Positions 26,516 through 36,808 of a stretch of DNA of 64,000 bases are shown here, piece after piece (positions within the stretch are counted from its first letter, which is position 1; the number at the start of each line of letters is the position of its first letter). Origin of the DNA: Phascolomyces articulosus (taxonomy: Eukaryota; Mucoromycota; Mucoromycetes; Mucorales; Lichtheimiaceae); contig JAIXMP010000052.1 in assembly GCA_025677815.1 (NCBI GenBank), forward strand, positions 62,001-126,000, written 5' to 3'. Under the pieces are notes generated by a model that did no database searches, had not been told where the DNA came from, and was given only the letters and a program-made list of their open reading frames with translations. The position numbers and the translations under genes are program-made.

Positions 26516-29416
26516 CTATGGTGTAAATGACCCATCAGGTTTTACGGGTTGAAGTACAATATTTTTAGATGCAAGAGTAACATTACTCTCTTCCTCATTA
26601 TCAATACTACTTCTACCGCTGCTAGTACTATTGCTATTATCATTGATATCATAAGCATAACCACTTTCATCATTGTGAAGATGCCCATCTGGTTTTTCGA
26701 TACCATACATGTATTGCAGTGAGGGTCGTCGTTCATAATAATCTTCATAGGTATACGTATGGGGCGGTTGCATGATTTGTGCGTAGGATAAAGTACGACT
26801 TTTTACACCATCATTGCAAGGATGATGACGAGGATGATCATTTTTGAAAAATAAATGTTTGTGCTCTGCCGTAAATCCATCCACATCTCCATCATCCGCT
26901 GTATGAGGTGTATTGAAAAGACGTCGAATTTTTGCTTGGTTCCTTTTCTTTTTCCATTGAAAAACAAATAGAGTTACAATGCCAATAAGAACTGTAATCT
27001 TTTTTTTTTGGGAGGGAGAAATATAAACGTATCATAATAAAAGAACAATAAAGTGGAGTGTTAATAGCCAGTAATTGATAAAGAAAGTGTGTTTTCCTAT
27101 CCTTTCCTCTACATTGCCCTTACCGCAACTATACAACCAACAATAATAGCTGGTGTTGTATTATTATTATCATTGGATGAAGAGTCTTGGTACTGTCTTG
27201 GCAATAATAATTGATGAATCATCCTCGGTTTACTTCTACTAATATCTTGTTCAGTGGTAGATTGGGGAAATTCCCCCATTGCCATGGTTTTAACTGAGTT
27301 CTGAGTTTCTTTCAGTTCGTCAACGAATTCAATGAATGACGATGATGAATTAATACTACTACGGAATACCTTGCTATCGTTCAAAGGAATCTTCTTGTTA
27401 TTGGTATCATATCCAGACAAAACAAAAAGTCTTTGATCAACAAACACAGCTGGTAAATATATTATGAATAAGATATAGAAAGTAAAACAACTGTCAATAA
27501 CAACGTAATATAAATGTACAAAACATGCTTTAATCCCAACAAAAAGTTAGAATAATATACCTGAATGGCCATATCTTGGATTAGTATTGTTATTCACAGC
27601 AGTATTACTTCTGTCATATTTTGGATCGTGCTGTCCTATTAATTGCCATTCCATGGTAACTGTATTTAAGGCATAAAAATAATCCAAGCAAGGAAAAGAT
27701 ACCAGTGTTTCATTATCATGATCATTCTTGTCTAGATTAATATAAAAAGTGCATTTGATTTCATATTAAGATTATTAATAAATGTCATATTAAAAATAAT
27801 ATAGCCACAGCAATAATTGCTATCACACCAAGAAAAAATCACTTTCTAGAACCACTAAAGAATATTAACAAAAGAAAAATAAGATGAAATACATATACGT
27901 ACCAAACATCCGACCTCCGTACAATACCAGATAATTGGATTCATTCGGGACTGACGAGGAAACAAAAAATAATTAACCGAAACAGTACAATACGACCAGA
28001 ATAACTTTCGAATAATATATAAGTAGTTGTATCTTTTTACCTGGAGTTAGGGTGTGTTGCCATCTTGGAGTTAGAACTGTACTACCTAGAACTGTGGCTC
28101 TTTTGCTCTCCCACGTGCTGGTTGACATGTCAAACAATTGGATATTCGTCATATCAGCTGGATAATAATTATCATCCATGTCAAGAATAAAGCCACCAAC
28201 AAAATAAAGTAATCCATCGTTAGAAAGCGTAGATGCACTAAGAACAGGGGGGCGTTGCTGTTGTGTATTCCAGGTAGTTAATGAGGAAGAAGGAACCCGG
28301 GCTCTGTTCTATATTTAGATGATATTTCGAGAAAAATTGTTTTAGTTTATCACTGTTCTTATTGTGACCATTGTACTACACGTTTAAACTATACCTTGTA
28401 TTCCAATTGAAATATAGCAGCTGTTGGTATTGCCACAGATGACTTATTATTGATACTATAATATATATATATATATATATATAAACAAACATTATATATT
28501 ATTATTATTATTATTATACAAATCTTTTTTGGTACGCAGTGATGTTATGTGAGATACGACTAGATTCCAACTCCACATCATGATCTATATTATACTAGAA
28601 AAAAAAAAGCATACCTGTGGTTGGTTGGTAATAAATGACGGCCCTCTAGGATAAATATTTTATTGCTGTTTGGCCCAACGATACTTGAGTGACCCAGATC
28701 CAGATCATCATTCTTATTTTTCAGATAGATGGTCCCGGATTGACTATTTGATTTTTATCAACGCGTGTTACCAATATGGTATATCTTTTTTCTCCCTCTT
28801 CTAGTTTCCCCAAATCTCCCTTATTTTACATTGGTATATTATCAACTATGAGCTTCCATGTGTTCGATTTTACATTATATTCCGTCATCATACTGGAGGT
28901 GTTATTAGATGTAACAACTTTTTTTCTTTCATCATCATGTCGATCATTACTACCCATAATGAACAAACTCGAAGAAGAAGGAGAAGAAGAAGTAATTGAA
29001 GTTACAGAAGATAATGGTAGTGGTCCAATACTTGTCCATGATAAACCAACGCCTTTTTTGTCTTTCGAAATTTGGGTTGAAATGTCTAGTACATCGATCA
29101 TACCAGTATCGCTGCTATAACAATATATTTTCTCTTGCATAGATGAACATGGCGCGTTTTGTAGTTGATGTTGAGTTGTTGTGATAAATTGTGTGTCTGT
29201 ATGCACGAAATAAAAGTTCGAGTATTGAATATAGTTATTAATAAGGTTCTCTTTTATTTTGCATAAAATATAAAAAAATGATACAATGGTTCATTCATTC
29301 ATACTTTTATTGTCATAATGATGATGCTGATTGTGAGTAGAAGCTGGTATTGCAAATACAATCGATTTTCCAATTGTTGAAGATATGACTAGAAACCTAA
29401 TAATTTTTTTGAACAT
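26516..29416 (-). CDS. Kelch-repeat type I membrane protein B
   Basis: Nine exons on the minus strand (29416-29305, 29196-28830, 28743-28615, 28455-28395, 28308-28041, 27950-27903, 27731-27561, 27449-27124, 26998-26516) give 654 residues in one consistent frame. The start MFKKIIRFLVISSTIGKSIV is a basic-then-hydrophobic signal peptide. Kelch-type strands include IFILEGRHLL, LLYFVGGFIL, YLVLYGGRMF and RLFVLSGYD, with Trp residues following (STSTWESK, TMEWQLIG). The membrane helix at about residues 484-509 (AIIVGCIVAV joined to ITVLIGIVTLFVF) is split by the last intron and followed by a KKKRN stop-transfer. The cytosolic tail contains EKPDG and ends LQPVKPDGSFTP, echoing the end of the neighbouring Kelch protein. 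Exon 6 is only 48 nt. Function unknown; cell-surface or secretory-pathway location inferred. Confidence 0.85.
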
Positions 29417-30440
29417 AAGATGATAATAATGTTATAAAACTGATTTGGTTATTGCTGTTATTATGTTTTTGTTCTGGCCCTTGAAATTATTATATAAATA
29501 AAAAGTAAGGAGAAGAAAAAAGGAAAGAAAAGAACAAACGTTGTCTAATAAATCCTAAGAATGGGAAACTTAGTTTTAGGAAAACTGCTTTTTTTTTTGT
29601 GCATCCGATGATTTGTCGAACATTTCACCCAAATTTGGATTTTGTTCATTCATTTTTGATCCCAATGTGGGGTATACCTTATTTCAAATTCATGCCCTGT
29701 TTAAAAATACATTTATTATGATTCTTAATTATGTATAAAATGTTTTAATATAATATATAATACTACATCATCTGTACAGCATTATATACTACTATAAATA
29801 TATGATGAGGATAAATTAATTTAGAACAAATAATAGAATAGCCAACGATAATAATAATTGGACGCGGGTTCCCATTTGAAAATTTTGAGCACTTACCAAA
29901 AAAGTTCATCTTGCAGGTGATTTGTATCAGGTGTTGATTAAGATATACTTTTTCTTTTTTTAGCCAAAGTTTGACGATCAGTTTAAATGTGGAGAAAGAA
30001 GAGAACAATTTCTTTTGATCCATCGACATCAAATTTCAAAGTGCAACATAATTCTTGGTCCTGGAGCATAATTTTTTAAGTACTGATACAATCATAATAA
30101 ACCGCTCCATTTAAAAAACAACAATATATATCATCAGCGGTGTTGTCTTTCTCTATTATGGAACACCCTTTTTTTCACCTTTATTGAGATCTACCTGTTA
30201 CGGCCATGGCTGTTCCATTCACAAGAGCTTCTTCCTTTTCAACTATGTACCACACACAGTACCGACCTGGAATATATCTTTTTGAAACATATATTATTGG
30301 ATCCTACTATCATGGGCATAGTGATTGATAGATGTAGTTAGTCCTGATGCATAAAAAAAGTAATATTCTCCTCGGACACCCGAATAATGGGTAGACTGAT
30401 AAAATTAGATGCCTAGCATATTTCCAGCACCCGTAATGAC
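29417..30440. other. Intergenic region upstream of Kelch gene B
   Basis: About 1 kb of AT-rich DNA with no frame or motif that I can support as a gene; it must include the Kelch B promoter. Confidence 0.5.
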
Positions 30441-30629
30441 GCGCTCCAACCCATTATGGTTGAAATAAACAACACAGTGAATACTAAATATATCATCAGG
30501 ACCATGTCGTACGCTATTTCTGTTTATCAAGAACATAGCAAATAGCCTCCAATTGTAATAACCTTTACATTTTTATCCATCATATATGAAGCCAACAAGT
30601 AAACAACATGCAACAAACAGCACTCGTTT

Positions 30630-31115
30630 CTGATGCAATATCCTAGCCAACTTTGGATTAATTTGTGGATAATAATTCAATACACAGTCATCATGATTGG
30701 TTCAATCTTTGCCACCTCTTGTTGCTTTATCTTTATTCATGACTGGTCGACACCCTTCTCTTTCGGAAAACCCAAGCTGTAATGACACCATCATCCAAGA
30801 TGTATACTCGATTACCGCACGAGGGTGTAAATGAAAATATCGAGAGACGACTGGTTTCTCATCTCGGGAAACTGGATTCTCATCATATCAAAAGGTCTTA
30901 ATAGCCACACGTACCGACACCAACGCCAACGGCAGTGCCAATTCTCATGATCCCAATATCAATTTTAATACCAGTACAACACCAGAAATGACAATCGGGC
31001 CTATGTTGAACATTGTATCCCGGACTTTCATTAAAATGCGTCAATTCCATGACGAAACATATATGATGATGGCAAGACTAGAAGTTTATTCAGATGGAAA
31101 AAATAGTTAAAGCAG
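30630..31115 (+). pseudogene. Possible decayed membrane-protein gene fragment
   Basis: Three consecutive stretches look like former coding sequence in different frames. 30633-30780 reads QYPSQLWINLWIIIQYTV and then a hydrophobic segment resembling a membrane helix, stopping at TAA. From about 30750 a second frame gives LLFRKTQAVMTPSSKMYTR and LPHEGVNENIERRLVSHLG, stopping at 30902. From about 30910 a third frame gives EMTIGPMLNIVSRTFIKMRQ and FHDETYMMMARLEVYSDGKNS, then TAA at 31108. The composition is less AT-rich than the flanks and codon use is gene-like. I do not recognise the family. It could instead be a real gene with introns I failed to resolve. Confidence 0.35.
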
Positions 31116-31942
31116 GCTAATATAGATGGAAGGAGAAGAAACTAGTAACACTTGGTAGATTTTTTTACACATGTAACCTGACCATTCTAATATTACATTA
31201 AATAAAAAAATATATTTTTTTAATATCAAAATCAATAACGAGTTTAATGAACCAATGAAAAAAAAAGACAACCCATGATCAAAATATTATTTTTAAATAT
31301 CATTTGTTGACCCAATAATTAAGGCATGTATGGATTATCGTAATCCAACCACACAACATAGAGTAGAATAGAAAAAGACGACACAGATAATGATGTAATT
31401 TTTTGAACGGAATGGTTTCTGAAGATTCTATTACATAGATGGAACCAAAAATCCGATCTCTTCTTCTCAAATTTTTATATTCTTAAACGCAAAACATTAT
31501 AGTTTGATATATTATCAATTGCGAATTGATGATGGTGTTTGTAATCTATCACCGTGAATTAAGCAGCTTATTAATAAGGAACATGCTCCTTTGTCTTCAA
31601 GCGCGCTTTTTGGCACAAAACAGAATCCTCATCTAAATCGGAAATTCGTTCTTCCTGCTTTTGACAACATCTTTTTGTTATTAGTCTATGCATATGAGGA
31701 TTAATGGGACCAATTACAGATATGAGTTGTTAAATACTTGATAATAATACTATGGAGTTTGATAGAAGTTGAATTGTAACACAGTCTATTTCTTCTTTTA
31801 CCTGAACGCGCCACAAGCAAAAGAAAATTGATTCTGGTGGTCAAGTCTCTCACATTATTTTTTTATCGACTCCTTTTTTATCTTTTTTTTTTTTTTCCTC
31901 TACTTTTCTTCCAAATCCTTTAGTACGCGTGTGTGTTTCATA
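31116..31942. other. Intergenic region upstream of Fis1
   Basis: About 0.8 kb, AT-rich, ending in a pyrimidine-rich tract (31855-31915) that precedes the Fis1 start and probably contains the core promoter. No gene seen. Confidence 0.5.
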
Positions 31943-32811
31943 ATGGCAGAAACTGTTCCTATGGTAGAAGAAGCTGAAAAACCTCTCACATCCGCCGAGA
32001 TTGAGGTAATATATGTTGATAAAAAATAAAAACATTAAATGGAAGAAATAGTCGTTCTCAAATAAAAAAATGGGATTTAGGTGTTGCGAAAACAATTTGA
32101 ACGTGAAGGCGAATTTGTTACTATCCAAACTAAATTCAACTATGCATGGGGTTTAATCAAATCAAAAAATATGGAAGAGATTGCACTTGGCATTACATTA
32201 TTAACAGGTATATGCCAAAAACAAAAATTAGACACGCTTTTATTATTATTATTATTATGCGACTTTCGTTGTTTTTTGCATAACTTATATCCATTGTTAA
32301 TTTAAATAGAGATATACAGGGATTCACCTGAACGTCGACGTGAATGCCTTTATTTTCTTGCTTTGGGACACTATAAATTAGCCAACTATAGTGATGCTCG
32401 TCAGTTTAATCAACAGCTTTTAAAATATGAACCTAATAATGCACAAGCAAAAGAATTAAACAAACTTATTGAAGAAAAAGTATCCAGAGGTTCGTCATTA
32501 TAGTGAAAGTTGAATAAAAGAGTTGGTGCGCAAGGGAGAGTTTAGAAAGAGATGGAGAAAAAGAGGGGGATCGAAAGGAAAGAATAACAAGGGACACGGG
32601 AAAGGAACGGCAACCAAGTGTTAAAAATAAGAGTGGAAAGAATAAACAACTCATCCTTATCTTATGAAAACATTATATATATATATTGGATATTATTATT
32701 ATCATTATTATAGAGGGTGTTATTGGATTAGCCATCGTCAGTGGTGTGTTGGCTGTTGGTGTTGCTTTAGTGATTGCAATTATCAAACAAAGATCATCAA
32801 AACGTAGTTAA
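31943..32811 (+). CDS. FIS1: Mitochondrial fission protein Fis1
   Basis: Four exons (31943-32005, 32081-32207, 32310-32489, 32714-32811) encode 155 residues, the usual Fis1 length. The cytosolic TPR-like bundle is clear: [20 protein letters not shown], the first pair of helices, then [20 protein letters not shown] and [19 protein letters not shown]. The last exon carries the C-terminal membrane anchor ([20 protein letters not shown]) followed by a short basic tail KQRSSKRS, the classic outer-mitochondrial tail-anchor signal. Fis1 recruits the dynamin-type fission machinery to mitochondria and peroxisomes. Introns are short and phases consistent. No oddities. Confidence 0.96.
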
Positions 32812-33289
32812 TACATTATTTTTATATACGAATAAAAACAACACTAGCAACAACCACAACAATCCATTTGCATTCCCTTTGATTCTAAATCTGTATTAAA
32901 GCAACACCATATATATCGATATGATATAGCAACCATAACGATCCATCATTATGAAGATCAAATTATGCTACTATGGAGAATTGACCGTTTAAAAATATGC
33001 CTACCATTCATTCACCTCCAGTATGGGTATACTGATAGTATAGTCTTGGAAACGACCATTGGTATGAGGGAAAGAAAACCTTGAGAACATCAAGGATGAG
33101 GTTCAGTCACGTTACCAATATTTATCATCATCATCAATAGCGCGCACAAAATAACGCGAGCGCGTTATTCTGTTGTGTTGAGTGATACTTTTTTTATTTT
33201 ATTTTATACCACATTTTTTTCCTATTTTACTTTTTTTTTTTATATTTCGTCAGCAAAATAAAAAAAATCCAAAACCAAAGGGAAAAAAC
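32812..33289. promoter_or_regulatory. Fis1 3' region and SET-gene upstream region with palindrome
   Basis: 478 bp between same-strand genes. AATAAA at about 32831 serves Fis1. A perfect 9-bp inverted repeat with a 2-nt spacer, AATAACGCGAGCGCGTTATT (33150-33169), lies 120 bp before the SET-gene start and contains two opposed ACGCG cores. A poly-T/pyrimidine stretch follows (33190-33245). Confidence 0.5.
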
Positions 33290-35084
33290 ATGGCCAATGA
33301 TCATTGTATTGAATCCGTCATGGCTTCACAAGAAAATGACACTACTATTACCTCCACAACTACCACAACGCGTGATGCCAAAGACTTTTTAAAAAAGGAA
33401 CAAGGCACCAATAATAATAATATGAATATGAATACCAAGAAACGAAGTAGTGATTCAGTTACAGATACTATGGATTTTGAAGTACAAGACGAAAACGGTC
33501 ATCCTCAACGAAAACAACAACGTACAGGTTCACCTGTAGGTACTTTACCCACCATGCATGAAGCACAGCGACGTACAAAACGATCAGGCAACCGATCAGC
33601 AGTTCAACCACGCTGGCATAATCAAGCTTATATGCTCTTTTTAGCACTACGACAGCATCCAGATCGTTGTCTTTCACGTCCTGAACTCATTAAAGCAGCA
33701 CTTGCACTTGATGAAAAGATTAGTAAAGAACGTAATTTACCACGTGTTTTCAAGGGCAAGGTACATTTTCAAATGGTTTTATAAAAAAAAAATACAGCTT
33801 GTGTGTATATTTGTGGTGTGTGGTGTGTGGTGTATGTCAAAATAGGATATTATATTGGATAGTTTTGCAGGGAGAGATGAGTTTCAGAAATTAATGGGAG
33901 AGAATAATATGGATGAAATCATTAAAACTAAAATGAATGTGGGTGTGGGTCCTTTATATTATTACTATTATCATTATTATTATTAGACACCCATGAATTC
34001 TGCATCTGCAAGTTTGACTACAAATACGGATCGTTACTTTATACCCTTTCGACCTGATGGTAGTCGTTCGATGCATTTTAAACTTGCTTACGAACCTGGA
34101 AACTTTAAAATTGCGGTACAAGAATATAGTAAATGGGAAAAGAAGCTTGCTGGCCATGATTGGCCATTTTGTTTTGGTATACCCAAAGATCCATCCATAC
34201 TGTCAACAACAACTACTGGTAGTAGTGTGAATGAGGAACAACCACAACAATTGATAAAGAAACAAGCACCACCGCCATCACCACCGCCACGCATTACAGA
34301 ATTTGATGAGTTTATGATGAGTCGCAATGGCACTGCCTTTCATCCACCAGCACCACCATCTTACCACCATGACAATAATGAAAATAAAACCAACGATACT
34401 GTCACAACTCCAGTTATCCATAACAATAATAATATCAACAAGAAAAATTTGGACATTGATCATACTGGAGAAGATGGTAGTAATATAGTAGCAATGAAGG
34501 CTGTCAATGAATTAGAGCAACAACAACAAGAAATCAAACTTGAAGATTTGGATTTATCAAATGTCCCCGAGACTTGGAAGGATATCTTGCGTGTGGGTAA
34601 ATCAACAATACCAGGGGCAGGCCAAGGATTATTTGCCAAACGTAAATTACCTTACAATTCACCACTTGGGTTTTACTTTGGTGTTCCCATGACAGAAGAT
34701 GAATATGATTCATTAAAGGATGGGGTGGGTCGTGCTTCTGAATATTCCATCATGTACCGAAGGACAGTATTGGATGCAACAGATGAAAGTGGTCAGCCAT
34801 TTACGGACCCTGAAGGACCGATGTTTTGCCCTTTCCACTTTATGAACGAGACCAGCGAAAAACAAGCTAATATACTTTTTATTGAGGGTGCAGTTGTAAA
34901 TCAAGTCATTTGTTGGACAAAGCGAGATATTGAACCGGATGAAGAATTATTTGTATGGTATGGTCGAGATGTAGATCGACATTGGACACCAGCTCCCTCT
35001 TCCTCTTCTACTTCACAAACAAATGGAATCAATGGAAAAAAGACAAATTCAACAACAACAACGCCACCCCCCTCAACATCATGA
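33290..35084 (+). CDS. Winged-helix-like plus SET-domain protein
   Basis: Preferred model: exons 33290-33760 and 33987-35084, 522 residues. The start at 33290 (aaaacATGGCC) is in good context; an upstream in-frame ATG at 33182 would add a hydrophobic stretch and is unlikely. Residues about 105-190 form a HARE-HTH/winged-helix-like segment (AYMLFLALRQHPDRCLSRPE, then FKGKTPMNSASASLTTN, FIPFRPDGSR); the GKTP motif is rejoined across the intron. A SET domain covers about 357-484: GKSTIPGAGQGLFAKRKL at its start, FHFMNETSEKQANILFIEG in the NHxxx-like position, and DEELFVWYG at the end. The canonical NHS motif reads MNETS, as in PRDM-like SETs. No pre- or post-SET cysteines, so histone methyltransferase activity is unproven. 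Ser/Thr/Asn-rich tails flank both domains. The intron contains a possible in-frame cassette exon (33846-33938). Confidence 0.85.
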
Positions 35085-35476
35085 TAACATTGTATATATA
35101 TAATTTAATATATATTATCTGTTTGAAAAAAACTGTCTTTTTTTTTAAAAAAAATAATTGTAGTTGGAAAAAAAATGTAAATAAAATTATATATATATAT
35201 ATATATATATATTGCTATGAAAAAAAAACCGTGATCTTTTGTATATATTCAGGAGTTGATGATTTTGAGAGAGATGTATTAAAGGTGAGAGGGGATTTAT
35301 TGCATGCGAATACTATAAAAAATGGATAATGAAGAAAAAATGTCTCTAAAAATAAAAAAACGAAGTTAGGGCATAGTGTAAAAAAAAAATGGTGTGTTAA
35401 AGTGTGTGAGAGAGTGTAATAATGATGGTATAGTAAAAATAAGAAAAAAGAAAACAGTAAATTGTGTGTATAAATA
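35085..35476. other. Intergenic between convergent SET and RGS genes
   Basis: 392 bp with a TA run (35189-35213) and A-rich tracts; contains both 3' ends. No gene seen. Confidence 0.6.
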
Positions 35477-36808
35477 TTAACAAATGAATGGCTGGAATGT
35501 GCCTGATGTTGCTGTTGTTGCCGTTGGCTGTTGTTGTGATTGCTGCCGTTGAGGTTTTCGATGGGATTGTTGTGATGAATGATTGGTTGGGGTATCAATG
35601 GATGAAGATGCGGAAGAAGGTGGACATTTACTAGTTGATGTAGTAGGAGGATTAATTGTTGGAGTTGTAATACTTCCTCGACTGCTCACTGTGGAAGTAC
35701 TTGTAATACTACTATTACTTAACCCACGTTCCATGACAGGTACTGAGGAAGAAGTAGACGATCCCGTTGTGGTTGATGCATTCTGTTGATTGTGATTAAC
35801 TAAAAAGGCTTGTGGATCAGGAATAGTAATTTGACGCCAACTTGTCTGCCGTGGTGGTGATTGTGAACGTGCTCGAAATCGAAAAGATGTGGTTAACTTC
35901 TTTAATATAGTACTAGTACTTGTTGTACTAGTACTGGTTGTACTTGCTATAGACATGGTATCAAAATCAGACCAATTGTGTGGTTGTATAGGTGATAAAG
36001 TGGCATCAGCTGAACTGTTATTATAACTACTATGATTATTATCAACACCACCAGCAGAAGAAAGTGTACGCGATGGTATTGGTGACCCTGGTGAAAGAGG
36101 GAGAGCAGGCACAGGCGGGGGAGGGTTGGTGTCATTCGCGGCAGCGAGTGAGGGAGAGCTTCGCAGCCTTCGTGGAGATAACGTGGAAGAACTCTTGTTC
36201 ATATTGACAGACTTGCTACTCATTGTTGTTTTTGATGGTGTAGGTATGACAACCAATCTATTTGGATCTGTGACAAAGGGAATAAACGCACTGATCCGCA
36301 AAAGCTCTACTACTGCTACACATGCCGGTTTCAAAAGCGCAGGGTGATAGGACTGATGTTCATGATATGCCTGCAATAATTGATGTCTTAGTTCATATGG
36401 AATATTTACTTCTTGTGGCGCGTTTGTCAATATAAAACGTTCTATAATATCTTCAAATTTGGCCTTGAGCGTCTCAAACCGAATTTGTTCCTCATGATTT
36501 AACATGGTTTGTTCGGATTCACAAAACCGAAAGGGTTGGCCACTGATGATGACGGGGGCGTCCAGGGTCTCAGGGGTGCTGCCAAAGTACAGACGTGCCG
36601 ATTGTTGGTAGTCAGAAACCGCCATGTAAAATGCCAGATTTTCAGCACAATATGTTTGTTCCAAGTAGTCTGCGAAATCGCGTAAGCTGAATGGACTGGC
36701 TGTTTGGTTTTGTAAAACCTTCTCCAAAGTCATGCCATCGGTTGAGGGTAGATCCAATTGTTGTCGAATCGACGGTAATTTGCTGGGGATTTTATCGGAC
36801 AATGGCAT
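35477..36808 (-). CDS. RGS-domain protein (regulator of G-protein signalling)
   Basis: Single exon, 443 residues from the ATG at 36808. The RGS domain occupies about residues 20-175: LEKVLQNQTASPFSLRDFAD, then YLEQTYCAENLAFYMAVSDY with the Asn typical of RGS helix 4, and later EVNIPYELRHQLLQA and FIPFVTDPNRL. A long gap-like segment between helices 4 and 5 (FGSTPETLDAPVIISGQPFR) is common in fungal RGS proteins. The remaining 250 residues are Ser/Thr/Pro-rich with a Gln-rich end (HSSQQSHRKPQRQQSQQQ). RGS proteins accelerate GTP hydrolysis by G-alpha subunits at the plasma membrane. An upstream in-frame ATG at 36931 would add a very hydrophobic leader coded by purine-rich leader DNA; I regard it as 5' UTR. 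The gene is divergent from a Rho-type GTPase. Confidence 0.87.
   Translation of the reverse strand: MPLSDKIPSKLPSIRQQLDLPSTDGMTLEKVLQNQTASPFSLRDFADYLEQTYCAENLAFYMAVSDYQQSARLYFGSTPETLDAPVIISGQPFRFCESEQTMLNHEEQIRFETLKAKFEDIIERFILTNAPQEVNIPYELRHQLLQAYHEHQSYHPALLKPACVAVVELLRISAFIPFVTDPNRLVVIPTPSKTTMSSKSVNMNKSSSTLSPRRLRSSPSLAAANDTNPPPPVPALPLSPGSPIPSRTLSSAGGVDNNHSSYNNSSADATLSPIQPHNWSDFDTMSIASTTSTSTTSTSTILKKLTTSFRFRARSQSPPRQTSWRQITIPDPQAFLVNHNQQNASTTTGSSTSSSVPVMERGLSNSSITSTSTVSSRGSITTPTINPPTTSTSKCPPSSASSSIDTPTNHSSQQSHRKPQRQQSQQQPTATTATSGTFQPFIC

Noticed and set aside
28776..29120. Plus-strand frame of 114 codons
   Set aside because: Antisense shadow of Kelch gene B exon 2.
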